Positions 1-4,747 of a stretch of 7,736 bases of DNA are shown one piece after another. The notes below the pieces were generated by a model. The model did not search any database. It saw nothing but the letters and a program-made list of their open reading frames with translations, and was not told the DNA's origin. How positions within the stretch are numbered: position 1 is the first letter of the stretch; every line of letters begins with the position of its first letter. This stretch comes from Candidatus Berkelbacteria bacterium CG_4_9_14_3_um_filter_39_23 (GTDB lineage: Bacteria; Patescibacteriota; UBA1384; GWA2-35-9; CG2-30-39-44): positions 1-7,736 of the forward strand of contig PFTZ01000089.1 in NCBI GenBank assembly GCA_002789815.1, read 5' to 3'. The position numbers and the translations under genes were made by a program.

Positions 1-610
1 AAGCCACGCATCGTCTGCTTTGCGTATCTCGCGCCCACTGCTCAACCATTTCCCAATGTCGGCAATCAATATATGTTTTTATTGAATAAATATTTTGAAT
101 ACCAGGAATTTCGCCACTGGCAAATGCTTTTTTCAACGATGCCAAAGGCACCCTGACACTCAATCTGCTCCTTGCCTCGGCAAGACCAATAAAGTTTTCT
201 CTTGCTTGAAAAATTCTTTGTCCTGTTTCACTAGTTGCTCTTTTTATACGTTGCCTGACTCTTTCACGAGTTACGCCAAATATTTTACCAATTTGCTCAT
301 ATGTAGCCATTTGATCATACATAATAACAATTTGCCTGAGCGTTATCGCCCTTTTTTCTCTTTGGCTGGCGTAACAACGATCGCGTATTGACTTCCTTGA
401 TTTGATTGTGCCTTCTTGTATTAGCTCACGCACCCGATGGCTGATAGTAAAGGCACATACTCCGCACGAATCCGCGATTTCCTGATATGTTTTACCTTGG
501 TTATATAAACTGGCTAGCTGATTTACATTTAAAACAATTCTTAATCTGCCCCGACCATGCTTTTGGGGAACATACCAACTGGCTGATCCTGCCTGTGTTT
601 GAGTGTTCAC
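1..610 (-). CDS. Multi-HTH DNA-binding protein, sigma-70 region 4-like (3' end beyond window)
   Basis: An uninterrupted frame read from a GTG at 610-608 gives at least 203 residues and runs off the left edge without a stop. Residues about 31-66 form a first helix-turn-helix (TYQEIADSCGVCAFTISHRV). Residues about 88-125 hold a second, closely matching the sigma-70 region 4 pattern (TYEQIGKIFGVTRERVRQR). Residues about 151-195 (LKKAFASGEIPGI, then IKTYID) resemble the excisionase/MerR-type HTH_17 layout, a weaker call. The GTG start is supported by GAGGAGG seven bases upstream and a promoter further up; a standard ATG-only search misses this gene. There is no sigma region 2, so it is more likely a regulator than a sigma factor. 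The target is unknown. A role in controlling the two minus-strand neighbours is inference. Existence of the gene is secure; function is only 'DNA-binding'. Confidence 0.87.
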   Translation of the reverse strand, partial: MNTQTQAGSASWYVPQKHGRGRLRIVLNVNQLASLYNQGKTYQEIADSCGVCAFTISHRVRELIQEGTIKSRKSIRDRCYASQREKRAITLRQIVIMYDQMATYEQIGKIFGVTRERVRQRIKRATSETGQRIFQARENFIGLAEARSRLSVRVPLASLKKAFASGEIPGIQNIYSIKTYIDCRHWEMVEQWARDTQSRRCVA

Positions 611-617
611 TGCAAAA

Positions 618-624
618 CCTCCTC
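618..624 (-). promoter_or_regulatory. Strong Shine-Dalgarno site fixing the GTG start
   Basis: GAGGAGG on the minus strand, seven bases before the GTG at 610. It is one of the best ribosome-binding sites in the window and is the main reason for choosing the GTG start of the HTH gene. Confidence 0.8.
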
Positions 625-673
625 GTGCCTCGCGTCTCAATATTCCAAATTATCAAAAAACAAAGATATGTTT

Positions 674-702
674 ATCTTATATTAAAATAGAACGATAGTC
701 AA
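674..702 (-). promoter_or_regulatory. Sigma-70-type promoter of the HTH gene
   Basis: On the minus strand: -35 TTGACT (702-697), a 17-bp spacer and -10 TAAGAT (679-674). The predicted transcription start near 667 leaves a leader of about 57 nt before the GTG. The -35 lies in the 12-mer AAAGTATTGACT (708-697), which recurs unchanged at the promoter of the lytic transglycosylase gene (2011-2000). Confidence 0.7.
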
Positions 703-726
703 TACTTTGATATAAAAACCTATGGC

Positions 727-1128
727 TTATGCGATGCCAACCTTTCTTTCAAGCCGTTTCACTCGTTTTTCAATTTTTTCTAAATCCTTTTTTGTAACCA
801 TTTGATCTAGTAGCTGATTAGTTAGCTCCAAATCTTTTCTCATCGATCTTAAAAATGCCACATCTGTTTCAAGCATATCTAACCGCGCTTCAATATGACG
901 CAGTCGCGACTCGATCTGCTCAAATCGTTGGTCGATCTGTTCAAATCGTTGATCGATCTGTTCAAATCGTTGATCGATCTGTTCAAATCGTTTTTCAAAT
1001 CGAGCTCCCATCATGGAAAAACCATCTGACACAATATAAGCTAATTCGTCAAACCTTTTGTCTGTATGCTTAATCGCTAAAGCAAATTTTTCACTAATCA
1101 ATTTTTCTAATTTTTTTTCATTTGCCAT
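727..1128 (-). CDS. Small coiled-coil protein with four tandem heptads
   Basis: The protein has 133 residues from the ATG at 1128 and is rich in Glu, Lys, Arg and Gln. From about residue 48 there are four consecutive heptads of the type RFEQIDQ, followed by ESRLRHIEARLDMLE and a second helical part ending KRVKRLERKVGIA. The heptad spacing of hydrophobic residues predicts a long parallel coiled coil. There is no signal peptide, membrane segment or catalytic motif, so a cytoplasmic structural or adaptor role is the most that can be said. An in-frame TTG lies eight codons upstream (1152), but it falls inside the promoter spacer and has no ribosome-binding site, so the ATG is preferred. The gene lies between the transglycosylase and the HTH gene on the same strand. 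Similar short hypothetical coiled-coil proteins are common in CPR genomes (general knowledge). Function unknown. Confidence 0.8.
   Translation of the reverse strand: MANEKKLEKLISEKFALAIKHTDKRFDELAYIVSDGFSMMGARFEKRFEQIDQRFEQIDQRFEQIDQRFEQIESRLRHIEARLDMLETDVAFLRSMRKDLELTNQLLDQMVTKKDLEKIEKRVKRLERKVGIA
911..994 (-). repeat. Four tandem 21-bp repeats inside the coiled-coil gene
   Basis: Four direct copies of 21 bp lie at 911-931, 932-952, 953-973 and 974-994. Copies 2 and 3 are identical, copy 1 differs at two positions and copy 4 at its last two. The length is a multiple of three, so each copy encodes one heptad (RFEQIDQ or close) and copy number can change without a frameshift. Confidence 0.95.
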
Positions 1129-1134
1129 ATTTTC

Positions 1135-1162
1135 AATATAAAACAAAATCAAATTTTGTCAA
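1135..1162 (-). promoter_or_regulatory. Promoter giving a leaderless coiled-coil mRNA
   Basis: On the minus strand: -35 TTGACA (1162-1157), a 16-bp spacer and -10 TATATT (1140-1135). Six bases separate the -10 from the ATG at 1128, so the expected transcription start is the A of the start codon. No Shine-Dalgarno sequence is present. This also argues against the upstream TTG start. Confidence 0.65.
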
Positions 1163-1193
1163 TGATAAGCGCAATGAAAAATTTCATAAGTCA

Positions 1194-1892
1194 TTACTCT
1201 ACAATAGAGCTGGCAATTCCCTTTACTTGATTAACATAAGCCATTGAATGGTTGTAGTTAAAAAGCGCGCGGTTGGAATCGCCTGTGGTAAGCCCATTTT
1301 GTGATAACATTTTAGCGGCAGATGCCAAGGCGTCACTAGTGTCGTTAATCTGCGCTTTGCCGTCCCCATCGCCGTCCTCAGCATAAGCGCGGAAGGTTCC
1401 GGGCATAAACTGCATTGGTCCTTGCGCTCCGGCGTAAGATTTTTTGGAAGTATCCCACGATTTACCGGACTCAACCTGCCAAACAGCTTCTAAAATTTTC
1501 CAGTCGATACCAAATTTTTGGGCGGTGGTTTTAACCAAAGCTCGTTTTTGATCAAATGAAATTCCTTCAGCTCTACCTTCGTTTGATCTTGCTAAAATTT
1601 CGATCCGTTCTTTCTTTTTGGCAGTTGCTTTTTGACTGGCTAATTTGACCTCATAATCAGACGCAGACAGCTTGACTTCGTATTTTTCATTTTTCGAAAT
1701 AATAGGCATTGATTGCTTAAGGTCAAGTTTGATATTCGTCTCAACACTTTTTGGGATATTGTTTTTTGCCAATGTAATTTGCGACAATATTAAAGAGAAC
1801 GCAAGCGCAATAATGCTAGCGGTAATTAAAAATTCAAGTATAGGATAGCCTTTTGACTCATTGTTTGAGAAAACCCTTTTTAGGGTTAACAT
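1194..1892 (-). CDS. Lytic transglycosylase with a prepilin-like N-terminus
   Basis: The protein has 232 residues and would cleave the glycan strands of peptidoglycan outside the cytoplasmic membrane. The catalytic domain is at about 115-232: VWQVESG with the likely catalytic Glu141, GAQGPMQFMPGTF (155-167), a DGDGDG loop (173-178) as in many SLT/MltB-like enzymes, and FNYNHS (211-216) near the end. The N-terminus has a basic 15-residue leader ending Lys14-Gly15, then YPILEFLITASIIALAFSL: Gly at -1, aromatic at +1, Glu at +5 and a hydrophobic helix, which is the type IV prepilin (class III) signal pattern. A 70-residue Lys/Glu-rich linker (about 43-112), with the near-duplicate YEVKLSASD/YEVKLASQK at 71-89, joins the two parts. 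The start ATG has GGGAG ten bases upstream (1907-1903). The gene ends in tandem stops TAA TGA. An ordinary membrane anchor is the alternative reading of the N-terminus. Confidence 0.88.
   Translation of the reverse strand: MLTLKRVFSNNESKGYPILEFLITASIIALAFSLILSQITLAKNNIPKSVETNIKLDLKQSMPIISKNEKYEVKLSASDYEVKLASQKATAKKKERIEILARSNEGRAEGISFDQKRALVKTTAQKFGIDWKILEAVWQVESGKSWDTSKKSYAGAQGPMQFMPGTFRAYAEDGDGDGKAQINDTSDALASAAKMLSQNGLTTGDSNRALFNYNHSMAYVNQVKGIASSIVE
1872..1887 (-). repeat. Inverted repeat in codons 2-7 of the transglycosylase gene
   Basis: AACCCT and AGGGTT form a perfect 6-bp inverted repeat with a 4-base loop, lying three bases inside the start codon. In mRNA it would form a small hairpin next to the initiation region. 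It could dampen translation, serve as an operator half-site pair, or be chance. Confidence 0.5.
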
Positions 1893-1976
1893 ATATTATT
1901 TACTCCCGTCGTTCCTTCCTCCAAAATCAATTAACAGAGAAAAAGTTGATATTTTGGTTTACAGAACAACACGAGC

Positions 1977-2005
1977 AGTATAACAGAAAATATGCTAAAA
2001 GTCAA
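1977..2005 (-). promoter_or_regulatory. Near-consensus promoter of the lytic transglycosylase gene
   Basis: On the minus strand: -35 TTGACT (2005-2000), exactly 17 bp, and -10 TATACT (1982-1977). The predicted start near 1970 gives a leader of about 78 nt. The 12-mer AAAGTATTGACT (2011-2000) is identical to the one at the HTH-gene promoter. The region is divergent with the SprT-like gene. Confidence 0.78.
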
Positions 2006-2012
2006 TACTTTA

Positions 2013-2050
2013 CGACTTGCTGGCGAATGAGTCGCAAATAATCGCGAATG
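2013..2050. repeat. Cluster of short repeats between divergent promoters
   Basis: GCGAATG occurs twice, at 2023-2029 and 2044-2050, exactly 21 bp (two helical turns) apart. Between and beside them are TCGC(8 nt)GCGA at 2032-2047 and CGACT(12 nt)AGTCG at 2013-2034. This lies between the -35 elements of the transglycosylase and SprT promoters, where a shared operator would sit. No known binding site was recognised. Confidence 0.4.
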
Positions 2051-2051
2051 T

Positions 2052-2079
2052 TTGAGTATTGAAAATTATCCGCTATAAT
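2052..2079 (+). promoter_or_regulatory. Promoter giving a leaderless SprT-like mRNA
   Basis: -35 TTGAGT (2052-2057), a 16-bp spacer and a perfect -10 TATAAT (2074-2079). Six bases follow before the ATG at 2086, so transcription should begin at or within a base of the start codon. The geometry is the same as at the coiled-coil gene. Confidence 0.72.
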
Positions 2080-2085
2080 ACAACT

Positions 2086-2559
2086 ATGTTTTATAAAATC
2101 ATTAAATTTCGTCCTAATTTGCGTCGCAGAACTAATTTTGGCGAAAATCCGCGCGACAGCAAATGGCTAAAACATCGCCTGCAAGAATTTAAAAACCGTT
2201 ATTTCCCGGATCTGACCATTTCCAATAATCTAATTATCAAATTCGGTCGCCCGACAAAAACCCGACTTGGCTCGATTAAACACGGCAGAAGGCGAGACAA
2301 CCCCAACACCATCATCACGATAAATGGACATTTTCAGGATCAACAAATTCCTGATTTTGTGATTGATGCCACGATAATGCACGAGCTAACTCATTATGCT
2401 CAAGGCTGGTTTTCACCCCATCCGCAAAAATACCGCCACCCGCACCTAGGTTCAGTTGTAAAAAATGAATTGACCGAGCGGGGTTTAGATGATATACTTA
2501 TATTGTCGCGCAGATGGCTAAAAAAAAATTGGCGCGATTACATCCGCAAGTACCACTAA
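2086..2559 (+). CDS. SprT-like zinc metalloprotease-fold protein
   Basis: The protein has 157 residues. The core is MHELTHYAQGW, with the HExxH zinc motif at His99-Glu100-His103, followed by SPHPQKYRHPHLGSVVKNEL, in which His118 or His120 is the likely third ligand; this resembles the SprT/Spartan-type arrangement. The basic N-terminal part (FRPNLRRRTNFG) and the segment NTIITINGHFQDQQIPDFVIDATI are the strands and helix leading to the motif. There is no signal peptide or membrane helix, so it is probably cytoplasmic. SprT-like proteins elsewhere are linked to DNA-protein crosslink repair, but the substrate here cannot be told. The ATG at 2086 is chosen over an in-frame TTG at 2059 because the TTG lies within the promoter, and the -10 to ATG spacing fits a leaderless transcript. 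Confidence 0.82.
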   Translation: MFYKIIKFRPNLRRRTNFGENPRDSKWLKHRLQEFKNRYFPDLTISNNLIIKFGRPTKTRLGSIKHGRRRDNPNTIITINGHFQDQQIPDFVIDATIMHELTHYAQGWFSPHPQKYRHPHLGSVVKNELTERGLDDILILSRRWLKKNWRDYIRKYH

Positions 2560-2561
2560 AC

Positions 2562-2578
2562 CCAACGGAGCAAATTCC
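2562..2578 (+). repeat. Degenerate copy of the CAAG-loop hairpin element
   Basis: This 17-bp stretch matches the inner part of the element at 3282-3298 in 13 of 17 positions, and CGGAGCAAATTCC (2566-2578) matches 3339-3351 in 12 of 13. It could form only a short GGAG/TTCC stem, so it looks decayed. The rest of 2560-2689 is A/T-rich with no gene seen. Confidence 0.45.
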
Positions 2579-2677
2579 AAGATAATTGTTGACTTTTAAT
2601 AAATTACCAATCGCTAAATCCAGATAACAAACAAATCCATAATACCAAAGATTAAAATCATAAACTTATTTGGAATT

Positions 2678-2683
2678 TAATAT
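2678..2683 (+). promoter_or_regulatory. Possible -10 element of the HIT gene (leaderless spacing)
   Basis: TAATAT lies exactly six bases before the ATG at 2690, the same spacing as at 1135-1128 and 2079-2086. No convincing -35 is visible 16-18 bp upstream, and there is no Shine-Dalgarno sequence. Confidence 0.4.
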
Positions 2684-2689
2684 TTAAAT

Positions 2690-3028
2690 ATGAGTTGTCT
2701 TTTTTGCCAAATTAGCCAGAAAAAAATTCCATCGCAAGTACAACTTGACACTGATGACATATTTGCGTTTAACGATATCCACCCCAAAGCGCCAGTCCAT
2801 ATTTTAATCATTCCCAAAAAACATATCCCCAGCACTGCGGAAGTTGAAAAAATAGATACTGAAATTCTGGGTAAAATGATTTTGTCCGCTAAAAAATTAG
2901 CTGAAAAATCAAATATCAACCAAACCGGCTATCGTTTAGTTTTTAATACCAAAAGCCATGGCGGGCAAATTGTGGATCATCTGCATTTGCATTTGCTAGG
3001 CGGAAAAATGCTGGGACCAATGGCATAA
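2690..3028 (+). CDS. HIT-family nucleotide-binding hydrolase (HINT branch)
   Basis: The protein has 112 residues, the normal length for the HINT branch. The N-terminal CLFCQI (Cys3, Cys6) and His45 fit the zinc-binding variant of the fold. The segment FAFNDIHPKAPVHILIIPKKHI (26-46) is the typical central strand region. The signature HLHLH is at 97-101 within VDHLHLHLLGG; by family knowledge the middle His99 is the nucleophile that attacks the alpha phosphate of nucleotide substrates such as AMP-amides. It is probably a soluble cytoplasmic enzyme acting on purine nucleoside phosphoramidates or adenylylated adducts; the physiological substrate is unknown. The start ATG lacks a ribosome-binding site but follows a -10-like TAATAT. 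The gene lies 60 bp upstream of rpsU on the same strand. Confidence 0.93.
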   Translation: MSCLFCQISQKKIPSQVQLDTDDIFAFNDIHPKAPVHILIIPKKHIPSTAEVEKIDTEILGKMILSAKKLAEKSNINQTGYRLVFNTKSHGGQIVDHLHLHLLGGKMLGPMA

Positions 3029-3056
3029 ATTTCAATTTTAATTGGATTAACCATAA

Positions 3057-3079
3057 CCCTCGCTACAAGAGGGAGGTGA
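3057..3079 (+). promoter_or_regulatory. Hairpin overlapping the strong rpsU Shine-Dalgarno site
   Basis: GGGAGGTGA (3071-3079) is a near-perfect Shine-Dalgarno sequence nine bases before the rpsU ATG. The perfect stem CCCTC (3057-3061)/GAGGG (3069-3073), with a 7-base loop, takes up its first three bases. Folding would limit access of the 16S tail, so this is a plausible translational control site for bS21. Confidence 0.6.
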
Positions 3080-3088
3080 AATTATTTA

Positions 3089-3271
3089 ATGAATGTAAGA
3101 CAAGAATCTTTGGAAGTAAAACTGAGAAAGTTTAATAGAGAGGTTCAGCTGAGCCAAATTTTGACTGATGTTAAAGATCGTCGTTTTTTTAGTAAAAAAC
3201 CATCTCGTTTACTTCTAAGGGAAAAAGCTGTTCGCTTGCAAGCTCGTCGCAAAATCCGTCGCGGATATTAA
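3089..3271 (+). CDS. rpsU: Small ribosomal subunit protein bS21
   Basis: The protein has 60 residues and is strongly basic, with the family layout: an N-terminal VRQESLEVKLRKFNREV helix, the central LTDVKDRRFFSKKPSRLLLREKA and an Arg/Lys-rich tail ending RRKIRRGY. bS21 binds the 30S platform near the 3' end of 16S rRNA, next to the anti-Shine-Dalgarno, and assists initiation. The length matches short bacterial bS21 proteins. The ATG at 3089 is fixed by the strong Shine-Dalgarno at 3071-3079, in contrast to the other plus-strand genes here, which have none. Downstream come two hairpins and then yqeY; rpsU-yqeY pairing is common across bacteria. It may have its own promoter in 3029-3056, but no clear hexamers were found. 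Confidence 0.93.
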   Translation: MNVRQESLEVKLRKFNREVQLSQILTDVKDRRFFSKKPSRLLLREKAVRLQARRKIRRGY

Positions 3272-3313
3272 AATAAAGAATCCAACGGGGCAAGCCCCGC
3301 GACATTCTTTATT
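3272..3313 (+). repeat. Two-part hairpin after rpsU (CAAG loop)
   Basis: A perfect 10-bp outer stem AATAAAGAAT (3272-3281)/ATTCTTTATT (3304-3313) encloses a 4x4 internal loop and a 5-bp GC stem CGGGG/CCCCG (3286-3290/3295-3299) closed by the tetraloop CAAG. It begins at the base after the rpsU stop. It could terminate or attenuate transcription between rpsU and yqeY or protect the rpsU 3' end; there is no clean run of T after it, so a classical terminator is uncertain. It may also be a REP-like repeat. Confidence 0.7.
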
Positions 3314-3324
3314 ACGCCAAAGGT

Positions 3325-3366
3325 GGTGGCTTTATCCTCGGAGCAAGTTCCGAGGTATTCGCCATC
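3325..3366 (+). repeat. Second CAAG-loop hairpin before yqeY
   Basis: CCTCGGA (3336-3342) pairs with TCCGAGG (3349-3355); a G-T pair extends it and leaves the same CAAG tetraloop as the hairpin at 3272-3313. Outside an internal loop, GGTGGC (3325-3330) can pair with GCCATC (3361-3366), with one G-U. The stem sequence differs from the first hairpin while the fold and loop are kept. It ends 18 bases before the yqeY ATG and could affect its expression. Confidence 0.65.
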
Positions 3367-3384
3367 TTGTAATAATTCTAAAAT

Positions 3385-3831
3385 ATGAGTTTAAAACAAC
3401 AAATTGAAATTGAATTTATTTCTGCCCTGAAAGCAAAAAACGCCACACTTGTTTCAACGCTCCGTATGCTCAAAAGCGCTATCACCAACAAAGAAAAACA
3501 AACCGGCGAGGAAATTGATGATGCGCAAATTTTGAAAACCATTGAACAAGAAATCAAAAAACGGCAAGAATCACAAAAAATGTACAAACAAGCCGGAAGG
3601 GACGAAAGCGCCCAAAAAGAACAAGACGAATTAGAGATATTAAAAAATTATTTGCCTGAGGAAATGCCGATTGACGAGCTTGAAAAAATAATTGACGAAA
3701 TGGTTGCAAAACTAGACGCAAAAGATATTAAAGATATGGGCAAAGTGATGGGCGCAGTGATGGCTCAAACTGCCGGGCGCGCCAGCGGAGATAAAATTGC
3801 ACAACTGGTTAAAACAAAACTCAACGCCTAA
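3385..3831 (+). CDS. yqeY: YqeY family protein (GatB/YqeY domain)
   Basis: The protein has 148 residues, full length for the family. It opens SLKQQIEIEFISALKAKN, followed by STLRMLKSAITNKEK, the typical helix bundle, then QEIKKRQESQKMYKQAGR and ILKNYLPEEMPIDELEKII. The C-terminal DMGKVMGAVMAQTAGRASGD is the small three-helix domain shared with the tail of the GatB amidotransferase subunit, which contacts tRNA. The function of free-standing YqeY is not settled; a tRNA-related role is inferred from the domain. The cytoplasmic gene follows rpsU after a 113-bp structured spacer and is followed 10 bp later by the pgpH-like gene, so the two are probably co-transcribed. There is no Shine-Dalgarno; TAATAAT at 3370-3376 could be a -10 giving a leader of a few bases, but this is weak. 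Confidence 0.94.
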   Translation: MSLKQQIEIEFISALKAKNATLVSTLRMLKSAITNKEKQTGEEIDDAQILKTIEQEIKKRQESQKMYKQAGRDESAQKEQDELEILKNYLPEEMPIDELEKIIDEMVAKLDAKDIKDMGKVMGAVMAQTAGRASGDKIAQLVKTKLNA

Positions 3832-3841
3832 AAACCAAAAA

Positions 3842-4747
3842 ATGGACAAAAAATTTCGCTACTATATTCTACTTTTTGTAGCAATTGCCACTATCACTTT
3901 TGGCTTAAGCTTTATTTTTAATCTAATCGGGCGCACTTTTGAATTTTCGACTTTCTGGCGCTTTTTTATGATGGTGGTTGCGTCACTCCTTTCAGCGCTA
4001 CTGATCACTTATATTGTATTTATTACCACCCCGATTTTAAAAGAATATCTCAACACTATGCGCTCGCTCCTTCGCCTGGACACTTTCTCGCACCCGATAC
4101 TTTTAAAACTTCAACAAAACGCGCCGTCTTCATTTCACCACTCCATAATGGTGGCAAATTTAGGTCATCGCGCTGCCAAAGCCATTGGAGCGGACGCGCT
4201 CCTTGTGCGAATCGGCGGGTATTATCACGACATTGGCAAAACCAAAGATCCGATGGCTTTTATTGAAAACCAAACTGCGACAGAGCAAGAGGAAAACATT
4301 AAAAAACCGATCCAATTGGCAAAAAAAATCAAGTCCCATGTGGACGAAGGGATTAGCCTTGCAAGAGAATACCACTTGCCCCAAGAAGTAATTGATATGA
4401 TTATTCAGTCGCACGGCACATCGCAAGTTTCATTTATTTACAAACACTTGCAACAAAAAGGCGAAAAAATTAGCAAACAGGATTTAGCCTACAAAGGTCC
4501 TAAACCGCAAACCAAAGAAGCTGGAATTTTAATGCTGGCAGATAATGTTGAATCAAGAATTAGATCAATCAAAGAATTAACCGAGCCCCAAATTATCCAA
4601 ATCGTTGATCATATTATCCAAGAAAAAAATACTGACCGACAACTGGAGCTCAGTGGCATTACGAGAGGAGAGATGCAAAAAATAAAAAACGCTTTTATCG
4701 AAGGCGTCAAAATAATCCACCATCAAAGAATCTCATATCCAAAATGA
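3842..4747 (+). CDS. pgpH: Minimal PgpH-type HD phosphodiesterase (c-di-AMP)
   Basis: The protein has 301 residues. Two membrane helices (about 7-29 and 38-62) are followed by a cytoplasmic HD domain very like that of PgpH: LRLDTFSHPILLKL, SSFHHSIMVANL (His100), YYHDIGKTK (His129-Asp130), SHVDEG (His166), SHGTS (His191), GPKPQTKEAGILMLADNVE (Asp234). All the expected metal ligands are present. PgpH hydrolyses c-di-AMP to pApA, so the same activity is likely here. Typical PgpH is about 700 residues, with an extracytoplasmic 7TMR-HDED domain and seven helices; both the sensor and most of the membrane part are absent. The ATG at 3842 is preferred over an in-frame TTG at 3797, which lies inside yqeY. 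There is no Shine-Dalgarno. The gene overlaps ybeY by four bases (ATGA). Stop is TGA, showing standard TGA use. Confidence 0.9.
   Translation: MDKKFRYYILLFVAIATITFGLSFIFNLIGRTFEFSTFWRFFMMVVASLLSALLITYIVFITTPILKEYLNTMRSLLRLDTFSHPILLKLQQNAPSSFHHSIMVANLGHRAAKAIGADALLVRIGGYYHDIGKTKDPMAFIENQTATEQEENIKKPIQLAKKIKSHVDEGISLAREYHLPQEVIDMIIQSHGTSQVSFIYKHLQQKGEKISKQDLAYKGPKPQTKEAGILMLADNVESRIRSIKELTEPQIIQIVDHIIQEKNTDRQLELSGITRGEMQKIKNAFIEGVKIIHHQRISYPK

Noticed and set aside
95..391. Plus-strand open frame of 98 codons, and another at 487-690
   Set aside because: Both lie opposite the minus-strand HTH gene, which has clear domains, a promoter and a Shine-Dalgarno. Their products are Cys/Phe/Ser-rich and resemble no family.
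911..994. Possible CRISPR array
   Set aside because: The repeats are directly adjacent without spacers and encode heptads in frame.
855..1073. Plus-strand frame with RSVQIVD repeats
   Set aside because: It is the antisense reading of the 21-bp repeats of the coiled-coil gene.
1129..1152. TTG start for the coiled-coil gene at 1152
   Set aside because: It lies within the promoter spacer and has no ribosome-binding site. The ATG at 1128 fits the -10 spacing.
1174..1187. Inverted repeat ATGAAA/TTTCAT after the transglycosylase as a terminator
   Set aside because: It is pure A/T except for one G-C pair per arm, with a 2-base loop; too weak to call.
2059..2085. TTG start for the SprT-like gene
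   Set aside because: It lies within the promoter; the added residues would be encoded across the TATAAT box.
2572..2678. 9-bp inverted repeat AAATTCCAA/TTGGAATTT around the SprT-HIT spacer
   Set aside because: The arms are 89 bp apart and A/T-rich. A chance match is likely, and no further structure supports it.
3797..3841. TTG start for the pgpH-like gene
   Set aside because: It would overlap the yqeY end by 35 bp and adds residues that are not part of the membrane domain. The ATG at 3842 follows the yqeY stop by 10 bp.
4745..4747. TGA possibly read as glycine (Gracilibacteria code)
   Set aside because: The pgpH product ends at the family's normal C-terminus (RISYPK), and ybeY begins over this TGA, so it is a stop.
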